Shown here one piece after another: positions 1 to 9,919 of a stretch of DNA of 64,000 bases. The notes beneath the pieces are model-generated. The model made no database searches, was not told the origin of the DNA, and worked only from the letters and a program-made list of their open reading frames with translations. Position 1 is the stretch's first letter. The number at the start of each line of letters is the position of its first letter. Source of the stretch: Prosthecobacter vanneervenii (lineage in GTDB: Bacteria > Verrucomicrobiota > Verrucomicrobiia > Verrucomicrobiales > Verrucomicrobiaceae); assembly GCF_014203095.1 (NCBI RefSeq), contig NZ_JACHIG010000003.1, positions 124,001-188,000 of the forward strand, read 5' to 3'. The position numbers and the translations under genes are program-made.

Positions 1-857
1 TCAGGGAACTTGGCCTTGATGGCGGCTTCCACTTCATCCTTGAGAGCGCCGACGGCTTTGCCACGGGCGACTTTGGAGGGGGTGTAGAGAGCGCTTTCGA
101 TGCGGTCGCCAGCGACGGCGTAGGCGATTTCGAGGAGCTCGTCCTTCACCAGCATGAGGGGGACTTCGCGCTTGGTCTTGCCGGCGAGCTTGGTGAGCTC
201 TTCCTGGGCGGCGACGATCTTGGTGACTTCGTTCTGGGCGAAGTGGAGGGCTTTGACGAACTCGGCTTCAGGGAGCTCGTTGGCGGCGCCTTCGATCATG
301 ATGACGTCGGTCTTGTTGCCGACGTAAACGAGGTCGAGGTCGCTATCAAGACGCTGGCTCTGAGTGGGATTGATGACGAACTCGCCATTGATGCGGCCGA
401 TACGGACGGCACCGACGGGGCCCGCGAAGGGAATGTCGGACACGCAAAGAGCGGCGGAAGCGCCGTTCATGGCGCAGATGTCCGGATCGTTCTCACCGTC
501 AGCGCTGAGCAGGATGGCGACGACCTGGGTGTCGTAGTAGTAGCCTTTCGGGAAGAGCGGACGCAGAGGGCGGTCCGTCATACGGCAGGTGAGGATTTCC
601 TTTTCCGTGGGGCGGCCTTCGCGCTTGAAGTAACCGCCGGGGAAACGGCCTGCTGCGGAGGCCTTTTCCTTGTACTCAACGGAGAGGGGGAAGAAGTCCT
701 GGCCGTCTTTGACCTTGGTGGCGGAGACAGCGGTAACGAGGACGATGGTGTCGCCGAGACGGACGGTGACGGCACCGTCAGCGAGCTTGGCAAACTTGCC
801 GGTTTCGATTTCGAGGGTTCCAGCACCGAGCTGGATTTTCTGTGTATGGATGGCCAT
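1..857 (-). CDS. pnp: Polyribonucleotide nucleotidyltransferase (PNPase), N-terminal part, cut by window start
   Basis: Reading the minus strand from the ATG at 857 gives an open frame of 285 codons that runs off the window at base 1. The product begins MAIHTQKIQLGAG and continues with hallmarks of the first RNase PH domain of PNPase: GDTIVLVTAV, FFPLSVEYKEK, GRFPGGYFKREGRP and the segment TDRPLRPLFPKGY. PNPase is a phosphorolytic 3'-5' exoribonuclease, usually about 700 residues, that acts on mRNA in the cytoplasm, often within a degradosome. About 40% of the protein is present; the second RNase PH core and the KH/S1 RNA-binding domains would lie outside. It follows rpsO on the same strand, the classic rpsO-pnp order, with a terminator-like hairpin between. 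No strong Shine-Dalgarno sequence precedes the ATG. Confidence 0.96.
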   Translation of the reverse strand, partial: MAIHTQKIQLGAGTLEIETGKFAKLADGAVTVRLGDTIVLVTAVSATKVKDGQDFFPLSVEYKEKASAAGRFPGGYFKREGRPTEKEILTCRMTDRPLRPLFPKGYYYDTQVVAILLSADGENDPDICAMNGASAALCVSDIPFAGPVGAVRIGRINGEFVINPTQSQRLDSDLDLVYVGNKTDVIMIEGAANELPEAEFVKALHFAQNEVTKIVAAQEELTKLAGKTKREVPLMLVKDELLEIAYAVAGDRIESALYTPSKVARGKAVGALKDEVEAAIKAKFP

Positions 858-989
858 AGGTTGGCTTGTGTTGTGTGTTTGGTTTGGGTGAAAGGCAAAG
901 TACAGGCTTCAGCCTGCTGGGCGGTGTGCTTCAGATGCACAAACATGCACAATGATCATCGGTCATGCCGACATGCATGTGGAAAGCCT

Positions 990-1026
990 GAAAACGGAAA
1001 AAGGGTGATGCTTGCGGCATCACCCT
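990..1026 (-). terminator. Rho-independent terminator-like hairpin between rpsO and pnp
   Basis: A perfect 9-bp stem (1002-1010 with 1018-1026, AGGGTGATG/CATCACCCT) closes a 7-base loop. On the minus strand it is followed by a T-rich run (CTTTTTCCGTTTT, bases 1001 down to 990). It lies just after the rpsO stop codon. In other bacteria the rpsO-pnp junction carries a partial terminator and an RNase III site, so read-through into pnp is likely; that role here is inference. Confidence 0.75.
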
Positions 1027-1039
1027 CATGAAATTCCGA

Positions 1040-1300
1040 TTAGCGGCGGAGGCTGAGGCTCTTGAGCAGCTTCTGGTAGCGCTCGTTGGCAGTCAGCTTG
1101 AGGTAGTCAAGCAGCTTGCGACGACGTGCAACCATCTGGAGGAGGCCGCGACGTGTGGAGTGATCCTTCTCATGCTTGGCAAGGTGCTGCGTGAGTTCGT
1201 TGATCCGCTTCGTCAGGAGAGCCACCTGGACGTCGGCGCTGCCGGTGTCTTTTTCGTGGATCTTGAAGGAGGTGGAATCGATGGTGGTGGCTTCGCTCAT
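1040..1300 (-). CDS. rpsO: 30S ribosomal protein S15
   Basis: This 86-residue protein matches S15 in length (usually 88-89 residues) and sequence. It has the N-terminal [16 protein letters not shown] block, the [15 protein letters not shown] segment that contacts 16S rRNA, and the basic [11 protein letters not shown] helix near the C-terminus. S15 is a primary binder of the central domain of 16S rRNA and nucleates 30S platform assembly. It sits directly upstream of pnp on the same strand, as in most bacteria. The start is the only ATG that gives the normal S15 N-terminus. S15 often represses its own translation through its leader, but no leader structure can be assigned here. Confidence 0.98.
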   Translation of the reverse strand: MSEATTIDSTSFKIHEKDTGSADVQVALLTKRINELTQHLAKHEKDHSTRRGLLQMVARRRKLLDYLKLTANERYQKLLKSLSLRR

Positions 1301-2705
<1,405 letters not shown>

Positions 2706-2727
2706 GCCAAGTCGTTTCACGATTAAC

Positions 2728-2767
2728 AAAAACGCACCGGCCGACATAACGTCGACGGTGCGTTTTT
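2728..2767. terminator. Bidirectional Rho-independent terminator between leuB and the dehydrogenase gene
   Basis: A perfect 12-bp stem (2728-2739 AAAAACGCACCG with 2756-2767 CGGTGCGTTTTT) encloses a 16-base loop that can itself pair weakly (GAC/GTC). The A-run on one side and T-run on the other make it a working U-tract terminator in both directions. It sits between the convergent leuB (ends 2705) and hydroxyacid dehydrogenase (ends 2792) genes. Confidence 0.88.
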
Positions 2768-2791
2768 ATTGAAGAGCGCGCAGAGACAGGT

Positions 2792-3748
2792 TCAGCCGTT
2801 CACTACATTCACAGGACTGCCTGCCAGGAAAGATTTCAGGTTGGCGGCGGTGATGTCGATGAGGCGGGAGCGTGATTCGCGGCTGGCCCAGGCGACGTGG
2901 GGGGTGATGAGGCAGTTTTTGGCGGTGAGGAGCGGATTGTCGGCCTTGGCGGGCTCGACCGAAAGGACATCGAGTCCGGCTCCAGCGATGCGGCCTTCGT
3001 TGAGGGCTTTTGCCAGCGCGGGCTCATCGACGAGGGGACCACGACCGGTATTAATGATCATGGCGGTGGGCTTCATGAGGCCGAGTGTGCGTTCGCCGAC
3101 GAGGTGCTTGGTGGCGTCTGTGAGCGGGCAGTGGAGGGTGATAACATCGGACTGGCGGAAGATGTCGTCGATTTCCGCAGGAGTGACACCCGCAGGGGGA
3201 GGCTCTTTCCAAGTACGCTTGGAGGCGAGGACTTTCATGCCGAAGGCGACGGCGATGCGCGCAACGGCGCTACCGATTTCGCCATAGCCGATGATGCCAA
3301 GGGTGCGGCCAGAGAGTTCGATGATGGGGTGATCCCAGTAAGCAAAATCGGGGCATTTCACCCAGCCGCCGTCTGCGACGCTCTGTGCCGCATGGCCGAC
3401 GTGGTTGGTCATTTCCAACAAGAGCGCGATGACGTGCTGCGCGACAGCGGGCGTGCTGTAGCCAGGCACATTGGTGACGACAATGCCACGTTCTTTTGCG
3501 GCGGCGACATCGACGATATTGAAGCCGGTGGCGGTGACGCCGATGTATTTGAGCTCTGGCAAAGCGGCGATGATTTCGCGAGTGAGCGGGGCTTTGTTGG
3601 TGATGACGATCTCGGCGCCGGCACAGCGGGCAACGGTTTGATCCAAGGGGGTGCGTGGGTGCACGTCGCAAGCGGCGATGGCTTCAAGGGGTTGCCAGGA
3701 GAGGTCGCCAGGATTGGCGGTGTGGGCGTCGAGGAGAACGATTTTCAT
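2792..3748 (-). CDS. NAD-dependent D-2-hydroxyacid dehydrogenase (glycerate dehydrogenase-like)
   Basis: A 318-residue cytoplasmic oxidoreductase of the D-isomer-specific 2-hydroxyacid dehydrogenase family, which interconverts 2-hydroxyacids and 2-oxoacids with NAD(P)H. The Rossmann dinucleotide site is GIIGYGEIG (151-159, GxGxxG). The catalytic triad is visible: Arg236 in INTGRGPLVDE, Glu265 in LSVEP and His284 in TPHVAWAS. The closest named type by eye is glycerate/hydroxypyruvate reductase (HprA-like), but glyoxylate or lactate activity cannot be excluded. The open frame extends 13 codons upstream, but the ATG at 3748 (MKIVLLDAHTANPGDLSW) gives the normal family N-terminus, with an AGGA about 13 bases upstream. 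It is divergent from the ThuA-like gene. Confidence 0.93.
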   Translation of the reverse strand: MKIVLLDAHTANPGDLSWQPLEAIAACDVHPRTPLDQTVARCAGAEIVITNKAPLTREIIAALPELKYIGVTATGFNIVDVAAAKERGIVVTNVPGYSTPAVAQHVIALLLEMTNHVGHAAQSVADGGWVKCPDFAYWDHPIIELSGRTLGIIGYGEIGSAVARIAVAFGMKVLASKRTWKEPPPAGVTPAEIDDIFRQSDVITLHCPLTDATKHLVGERTLGLMKPTAMIINTGRGPLVDEPALAKALNEGRIAGAGLDVLSVEPAKADNPLLTAKNCLITPHVAWASRESRSRLIDITAANLKSFLAGSPVNVVNG

Positions 3749-3889
3749 GAAGAGGCATCCTATGCCGACGATTTGGAGGGGCTCCACTCAAATTCTGCGC
3801 CGATGAGAGTCCCGAAAGCAGGAGAAGAATCATGCAAGACAGGGCTGGTTTTTCACGCATACTGCCCGCCCACAACCCATCCCACCCAC

Positions 3890-4690
3890 ATGCGTCCCCT
3901 GCTCGTTTCCTTGCTTTCCCTCGCCTGCCTGTTTGCTGTCGCGGCCACCAATGAACCGGCGAAGCCGATCAAGGTGCTCATGATCACCGGCGGGTGCTGC
4001 CATGACTATGAAAACCAGAAGCTGATTCTGAGCGAGGGGCTGAGCGCACGGGCGAATGTGGAATTTACGATCGTGCATGAGGAAGGGCCAGAGGGAAAGA
4101 AGGACAAGACGCACAAGATCTCAATCTATGAGAAGGAAAACTGGGCAGACGGGTATGATGTGATCCTGCACAACGAATGCTTTGGAGCGGTGGAGGATGT
4201 GGCGTTTGTGGAGAGGATCGCCAAGGCGCACTACAATGGAGTGCCGGCAGTGATGCTGCACTGCTCCACGCACAGCTACCGTGCCGCCAAGACGGATGAA
4301 TGGCGCAAATGCCTGGGCCAGACCTCGATGAGCCACGAGAAGAACCGTGACCTGCTGGTGAAGAACATCGCGGCCGAGCACCCGGTGATGAAGGGATTCC
4401 CCGCAGAGTGGCTGGACGCCAAGGATGAGCTCTACAAGAACGAAAAGCTGTGGGAGCACTTTGTCCCGCTGGCGAAGGCCTACGGTGAGGACACCAAGAA
4501 AGACCACAATGTGATCTGGGTGAACGAGTATGGCAAGGCCAAGGTCTTTGGCACCACGCTGGGCCACGGGAATGAAACCATGCAGGCCCCAGTTTATCTC
4601 GACCTGGTGGCGCGCGGGCTGCTGTGGGCCTGCGGCAAGCTGGGCGAGGACGGCAAGCCTCTGCCGGGATATGAAGCCAAGCAGAAGTAA
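3890..4690 (+). CDS. Secreted ThuA-like domain protein
   Basis: A 266-residue protein with a Sec signal peptide (residues 1-19, cleavage near AVA-ATN) followed by one ThuA-like domain, a class I glutamine-amidotransferase-like fold. Visible blocks are KVLMITGGCCHDYENQ (28-43), the VMLHCSTHSYR segment near 121-131, KDELYKNE near 178, and TTLGHGNETMQ near 222. ThuA was named from rhizobial trehalose utilisation, and secreted ThuA proteins are abundant in PVC bacteria, where the substrate is generally unknown. The open frame extends 331 codons upstream, but that part is only antisense to the dehydrogenase gene. The ATG at 3890 gives the signal peptide. The gene converges on the large kinase gene with 5 bases between stop codons. 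Confidence 0.88.
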   Translation: MRPLLVSLLSLACLFAVAATNEPAKPIKVLMITGGCCHDYENQKLILSEGLSARANVEFTIVHEEGPEGKKDKTHKISIYEKENWADGYDVILHNECFGAVEDVAFVERIAKAHYNGVPAVMLHCSTHSYRAAKTDEWRKCLGQTSMSHEKNRDLLVKNIAAEHPVMKGFPAEWLDAKDELYKNEKLWEHFVPLAKAYGEDTKKDHNVIWVNEYGKAKVFGTTLGHGNETMQAPVYLDLVARGLLWACGKLGEDGKPLPGYEAKQK

Positions 4691-4695
4691 GCCGG

Positions 4696-7600
4696 CTAGG
4701 ACTTCAGCACCCGAGCAAGGGTTTTGAGCAGGGTTTCGCCAGAGTAGGGCTTGGGGATAAACTCCTTCACGCCCAATTCGGCGGCTTTTGCCAGCATTTC
4801 CTTACTGCCCAGGCCGCTAGCCGCGATGATGCGCACTGCAGGGTTCACACGCTTGAGCACCTGAATGGTGGCCAGGCCATCCATGACAGGCATCATCATG
4901 TCTGTAAGCACCACGGCTATCTCTGCCTGATGCACATTGAAGATGGTGGATGCCTCGACGCCGTCTGCAGCCTGGAGAACGCGGTAACCAAACGCCTCCA
5001 AAGTCTGCAGCAGGATCTCACGGACGGAATCCTCGTCGTCAACGACCAGAACGAGCTCGCCATTTCCTTGTGGTATTTCCACCTCAGCAGGGGCAGCGTC
5101 ATGGGCGGCTGCATCGTTGTTTGCGGGAAGGTAAATCTGGAATTTGGTGCCTTTACCGACCTGGCTCTGCACGCGCAAAAAGCCCTGGTGCCCTTTGATG
5201 ATAGCCAGTGAGGTGGAAAGCCCCAGGCCAGTGCCTTTTCCGAGTTCCTTGGTGGTGAAGAAGGGCTCAAAAATGCGCTCAAGCACATCGGGGGACATGC
5301 CTGCCCCGCTGTCTTCAACCTCGATCATAACGTGCGGACCGAGCCTGGCCTCGGTGTCTGAGAGCCGGACCTGATCATCGAGCATGATATTGCTGGCGGA
5401 CAGCCTGAGCCAACCGCCGCCGGGCATGGCATCACGGGCATTGACGCAGAGATTGAGCAGGACCTGATGCAACTGGGTAGGATCTCCCTGAACGGCCCAG
5501 AGATCCTGCGGAATGCGGCTCTGCACCTGGATATTTTTGAGGAAGGTCTCGTTTGCGATTTTCTCAATTTCCCTGAGAAGGCGCGCCACTTTCACCTCGA
5601 TCTGGCGGCCCTCCACGCCACGGGCGAATGACAACACCTGCTGCACCATGTCGGCGCCGCGCCTGGCGCTGCCTTCGATGGAGGAGAGAATCTCCAGACG
5701 TTTTGCATTGGTCTCCTGCAATTTCAGGATCTCAATCGACATCATGATTGGAGTGAGCACGTTGTTCAGATCGTGCGCGATGCCGCCAGCAAGAGTGCCG
5801 ATGCTCTCCATGCGCTGGGAACGCAGAAGCTGTGCCTCCACCTGCTTGCTCTCTGTGATGTCTTCTGCCGTTCCGACGATGCGCAGTACGTTTCCATGGG
5901 AGTCGCGCACAGGAAATGCACGATCATGGATCCAGCGGAGGCTGCCGTCCGGACGCAGGATGCGGAAGCGCTCATCGTATTCGCCACGGGTGCGCTTAAG
6001 AGAAGCGGCGCGGGCAACTCGCTCGCGATCATCTGGGTGAACCGCCTCCTGCCAGCTATGGGGATCGGCATAGAGACTGGCGCAAGTGCGGTGCCAGATG
6101 GTTTCATAAGCCGGGCTGACGTAGATCATTTCGCCACCCTCGGGGTCAGTCATCCAGAAGACCTCCTCAATCGTTTCCGCAAACTGGCGAAAACGTTTTT
6201 CACTTTCACGCAAGGACGTCTCAGCCTGCCTGCGTTCAACGCTTTCCAGAGCGAGGGAGACGAGATTTGACATCGCCAGCGCGAAGGTTTTTTCATCCGC
6301 AGTCCATTCCCGCGGCGTGCGAACGTGCTCCATGCACAGCACGCCGGTGCGAACACCACCGACCACAATCGGCACATCAAGCATGGAGCGAATACCATGG
6401 GGAGTGAGATAGCCGTCAGCAAAGCAGCGTGTGCTCGGGTCCGTGAGGACGTCGTCGGCAATGATCATCTCGGTGTCCGCCAGCGCACTGAAGTATGCCG
6501 GATAGTCTTTGGAGGAAAGCTCATCTCCGGAGGAATGACGCCCCTCCTCCCACTCAAAGAGATCGACACAGCGAAGGGAGGAGCGGTCACCGTTATAGCG
6601 CCAGATGCTCACCCGTGAAACACTCAATGTGAGAGCAGCCCCCTCGGCGATTTTGCGCAAGAGCAGGAGGGCGTCTTCCGCCTCTCTGCCGAGATGGCGG
6701 GTGAGCTCAATGAGAGTCTTGCGCTGCCTGATGAAACGTTTGTCCGCCTCCCGCAGCTCCGCCTCCCGTCGACTGACTCCAAGGGCAAAGCCAATATCTG
6801 CCGCAAGGTCGTTGAGCAGGGACATTTCATCCGCGTCAAAGAACTCGGCGGTGGAGGCATAGAGATTGAAGACACCGACGATTTTGTCTCCAATCTTCAG
6901 CGGCAGCGCGGCCATGGAAAGATAGTTGTGACGCAGAGCATCCTTTCGCCAGCTGATGGTCAACTCATCATGCGCAATGTCGTTGCAGATCGAGGTTTCG
7001 CCCACCTGCAGAGCATGCTGCGTAAAAGCACAGGCAGGACAAGAAGCGTCCGATGAGCTGATCATGGACTCAAGCCGGTGGAGGATTTCGTCAGAAGCAC
7101 CGAAGTGGGCAGCTATCTGCAACCGGCCAGTCTCAGCATCGACCAGTCCGATCCAGGCCATGCCAAAGAAGCCTTTTTCGACGGCGATCGTGCATGAAGC
7201 CGTGAGCAGGGTCTCGGCGCTTTTCTCCCGAACAATGGTCTCATTGATGCCGCTGAGGACGGCATAAAGACGATTGAGCTGCTGAATGCGCAGCTCCGCC
7301 CTCTTGCGTTCAGAGATGTCCTGGATCTGGGAAACGAAGAAGCCCGGAACGCCCTCCTCATCATCCACCATGGCAACACTCAAGTGCACCCATACCACCG
7401 CACCACTTTTGTGGATATAGCGCTTTTCCATCTGGTAGCTCTGGATCTCGTGCCGGGGCATTTTTTGAACATTGGCCACGTCAAGATCGAGATCATCCTG
7501 ATGCGTGATGTCCTGGAATGACAAGGCAAGGAGCTCTGAGTCAGCGTAGCCGACGATCTCGCAGAGACCACGATTTACTCGCAGGAAGCGGCCGTCAGGG

Positions 7601-9705
7601 GCGACGATAGCCTTGCCGATGGGAGCGTTTTCAAATGCAGCGGCAAAGGTGGCCTCGCTTTCTCTCAAAGCTTCGTCGGCACGCTTGCGCTCCGTGATAT
7701 CCTGGACGGTGCCAAAACAGCGTACTGACCTGTCTTTTTCGTCGTATTGTATCTCCACTTTGACCATCACATGAGCGATCTGGCCGTCAGCGCGAAGAGC
7801 GCGATACTCAAAGGGTGCGATGACCACGCCGGGGCGAGCATTCATCAACTGAGCGAGGTAGGCGTCATGCCCTGCACGATCATCCGGATGAACCATGGCC
7901 AGCAGCTTTTCATAACTGAGGACCACTGACTGCGGCGGCAGGCCAAAGATCCGATAGAGCTCGTCAGACCATTTAATACTACCATCAGAGGTCCAATACT
8001 CCCAACTGCCAATGTGACTGATGCTCTGAGCACGGCCAAGATCTGCGCTGACCTTGGCCAGTTCGGCCTCCGTGCGTTTGCGCTCAGTGATGTCCACAAA
8101 TGTGATGACGGCATGGGGCTCGCCCTGAAATTCAATCGTCTCCAGGCTCGCCATGACTTGAGCCCCCCCCCCATGGCGATTGCGCAAAACGAGTTCCATG
8201 TCACGCACAGAGCGACTTTTCTCCGAGGCCAGACTTAGAGCCGAGGCGGCAACGTCATCAAGAACGGACAATTCAACCAGCGTGTGGCCGAGGGCCTCAT
8301 CGCGCGCCCATCCCAGCAGTGCGGCAAATGCCTCATTGACCTCCACGAGCAGCTGATCGCGCATGCGTGCAATGATCAGCGCCACAGGCGTGCTTCGAAA
8401 AGCCTGAATGAGGCGGGTCTCCCCCTCGCGCAGAAGCTCCTGAGCCAGTTTGCGTGCAGTAATGTCCTCTGTGAAAAAGATGAGACCACCGATGGAGCCA
8501 TCCGCCTGGCGCCAAGGTTGAATCTCCCAGCGGATCCAGTCTATTCTGCCATCACTCCGAGTGAATGCCTCTTCGTCACATTTCATGACCTCTCCAGACA
8601 GGCAGCGCTGATGAATGGTCTTCCAATGCGGGGGGACTTCAGGGAAAACATTGTAATGCCTGCGCCCCACCACAGACTCCTCGCCCAAGCGGTAGTCCTG
8701 AATCCAGCGGCGACTGACGACAAGATACCGCAGATCACAATCCAGCATGGCGATGGCTGCAGGGCTGTGTTCCGCATACAGACGCAACTGCTCCTCACTC
8801 ACCCTCAAAGCATGAGTGCGCTTTTGGACCTGGCCGCGCAGGACCCAGCTCCAGCCGATGAGCAAAACAACGAGAGCGCCCGCGATCATGGCCCAATAGC
8901 CGAGACGGCGAAGCTGCCTGCTGCTGACCAGAGTCTGGCCAAACCAGTGGCGCTCGATACGAGATATCTCGGTTTTTTGCAGCTCCGCAAAACCTTTTTC
9001 GACCAGCTGGAGGAGCGCTATGTTTCCCTTGCGAACCGCACGGTGGAACTGCCCCTGGCTGATGGGCTGAGACATCCTAAAATCGGACTCCAGCCCATAT
9101 TTGTGCAGGAAGTAAAGCACGGGAGGGGCATCGGCGACAAAGACATTCACCTTGCGCTCCTGGGCGGCGGTGATGACAGCCTCGTAATTGTTGTACAACT
9201 GCAGAGGAGCGATCCCTGCTTTTTGAAGCAGCTGAACATCTGCATCTCCCTTCTTGGCAGCGACGGGGAAGCCTTTCAGGGAGGCCAGATCATTAATGCC
9301 CGAGATGGTCGTGCGAAAAAAGATGGGGACTTTGATCGTGGCGTATGGCTTTGAGAAATCCAGCCAGGCAGCACGATCTGGCGTCGAAAAAACAGTGTCC
9401 AGCACATCGAATTCACCGGCTTTCATCCGCTCCTGGGCCATTCCCCAGTCCATGCCGTGAATCTCGGCCTGAATGCCAGTCTTCTTTTCCCATGCCCGCC
9501 ACAGATCCACGGTGATTCCCTGCAAATTTCCTGCAGCATCACGAAAAATGTACGGGGGATAGTTATCGTCTGAAGCGATGGTGATTTTTTGCCGTGACGA
9601 AGGCTGCTGACCCAGAGCCGTAGAGCGGAAAGCCCCACTAAGCAGAACCATGGCGGTCAAACAAACGGAGAAGCCTGAGGCGCAGCGAATCCACTCACGT
9701 GACAT
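4696..9705 (-). CDS. Giant hybrid sensor histidine kinase with periplasmic SBP_bac_3 sensor, five PAS and two GAF domains
   Basis: This protein of about 1669 residues has, in order: a signal-type N-terminus; a periplasmic solute-binding SBP_bac_3 domain (about 41-259, with the EFDVLDTVFSTPDRAAWLDFS hallmark in part); one transmembrane helix (about 268-288); PAS domains near 304-419, 429-542, 559-674 and 682-799; GAF domains near 819-979 and 1004-1159; a fifth PAS near 1167-1286; HisKA with phospho-acceptor His1311 in GGIAHDLNNVLTP; HATPase_c (1409-1529, GKGTGLGLS); and a C-terminal receiver (Asp1602 in LTDMMMPVMDG, Lys1652 in PKPY). It probably senses an amino-acid-like periplasmic ligand and cytoplasmic cues. 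No DNA-binding output domain is present. The ATG at 9705 gives a signal-peptide-like start; an in-frame ATG at 9783 is the alternative. Confidence 0.9.
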   Translation of the reverse strand: MSREWIRCASGFSVCLTAMVLLSGAFRSTALGQQPSSRQKITIASDDNYPPYIFRDAAGNLQGITVDLWRAWEKKTGIQAEIHGMDWGMAQERMKAGEFDVLDTVFSTPDRAAWLDFSKPYATIKVPIFFRTTISGINDLASLKGFPVAAKKGDADVQLLQKAGIAPLQLYNNYEAVITAAQERKVNVFVADAPPVLYFLHKYGLESDFRMSQPISQGQFHRAVRKGNIALLQLVEKGFAELQKTEISRIERHWFGQTLVSSRQLRRLGYWAMIAGALVVLLIGWSWVLRGQVQKRTHALRVSEEQLRLYAEHSPAAIAMLDCDLRYLVVSRRWIQDYRLGEESVVGRRHYNVFPEVPPHWKTIHQRCLSGEVMKCDEEAFTRSDGRIDWIRWEIQPWRQADGSIGGLIFFTEDITARKLAQELLREGETRLIQAFRSTPVALIIARMRDQLLVEVNEAFAALLGWARDEALGHTLVELSVLDDVAASALSLASEKSRSVRDMELVLRNRHGGGAQVMASLETIEFQGEPHAVITFVDITERKRTEAELAKVSADLGRAQSISHIGSWEYWTSDGSIKWSDELYRIFGLPPQSVVLSYEKLLAMVHPDDRAGHDAYLAQLMNARPGVVIAPFEYRALRADGQIAHVMVKVEIQYDEKDRSVRCFGTVQDITERKRADEALRESEATFAAAFENAPIGKAIVAPDGRFLRVNRGLCEIVGYADSELLALSFQDITHQDDLDLDVANVQKMPRHEIQSYQMEKRYIHKSGAVVWVHLSVAMVDDEEGVPGFFVSQIQDISERKRAELRIQQLNRLYAVLSGINETIVREKSAETLLTASCTIAVEKGFFGMAWIGLVDAETGRLQIAAHFGASDEILHRLESMISSSDASCPACAFTQHALQVGETSICNDIAHDELTISWRKDALRHNYLSMAALPLKIGDKIVGVFNLYASTAEFFDADEMSLLNDLAADIGFALGVSRREAELREADKRFIRQRKTLIELTRHLGREAEDALLLLRKIAEGAALTLSVSRVSIWRYNGDRSSLRCVDLFEWEEGRHSSGDELSSKDYPAYFSALADTEMIIADDVLTDPSTRCFADGYLTPHGIRSMLDVPIVVGGVRTGVLCMEHVRTPREWTADEKTFALAMSNLVSLALESVERRQAETSLRESEKRFRQFAETIEEVFWMTDPEGGEMIYVSPAYETIWHRTCASLYADPHSWQEAVHPDDRERVARAASLKRTRGEYDERFRILRPDGSLRWIHDRAFPVRDSHGNVLRIVGTAEDITESKQVEAQLLRSQRMESIGTLAGGIAHDLNNVLTPIMMSIEILKLQETNAKRLEILSSIEGSARRGADMVQQVLSFARGVEGRQIEVKVARLLREIEKIANETFLKNIQVQSRIPQDLWAVQGDPTQLHQVLLNLCVNARDAMPGGGWLRLSASNIMLDDQVRLSDTEARLGPHVMIEVEDSGAGMSPDVLERIFEPFFTTKELGKGTGLGLSTSLAIIKGHQGFLRVQSQVGKGTKFQIYLPANNDAAAHDAAPAEVEIPQGNGELVLVVDDEDSVREILLQTLEAFGYRVLQAADGVEASTIFNVHQAEIAVVLTDMMMPVMDGLATIQVLKRVNPAVRIIAASGLGSKEMLAKAAELGVKEFIPKPYSGETLLKTLARVLKS

Positions 9706-9919
9706 CTTAGAACCGTTCTGCGCGGTCCGCCGGTGTGTGCAAGGAGTATCCAGCATAGCAACATGAGTAATGATCTCTGCCATGTGTCGGCTATTTCATG
9801 GAGTGCAACTTGCGTTCATTTGATTGAGCAGTTTACGCACCTGAATCCAACCTTCTAACGCTTTGATACTGAGAGGCTTTGTCTTTTCCAGCCGTTTAGG
9901 CCGCGATCAAAATAAATGC

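Noticed and set aside
243-1031. 262-codon plus-strand open frame over pnp
   Set aside because: It is antisense to the clearly recognised PNPase N-terminus and has no recognisable domain.
2897-3889. Long in-frame extension upstream of the ThuA-like gene
   Set aside because: The 331 extra codons are antisense to the hydroxyacid dehydrogenase gene and show no family features; the ATG at 3890 starts a proper signal peptide.
4696-9705. Giant kinase as two genes joined by an error
   Set aside because: The domains follow a sensible order in one unbroken frame with normal linkers, and the neighbouring paralogue has the same ends.
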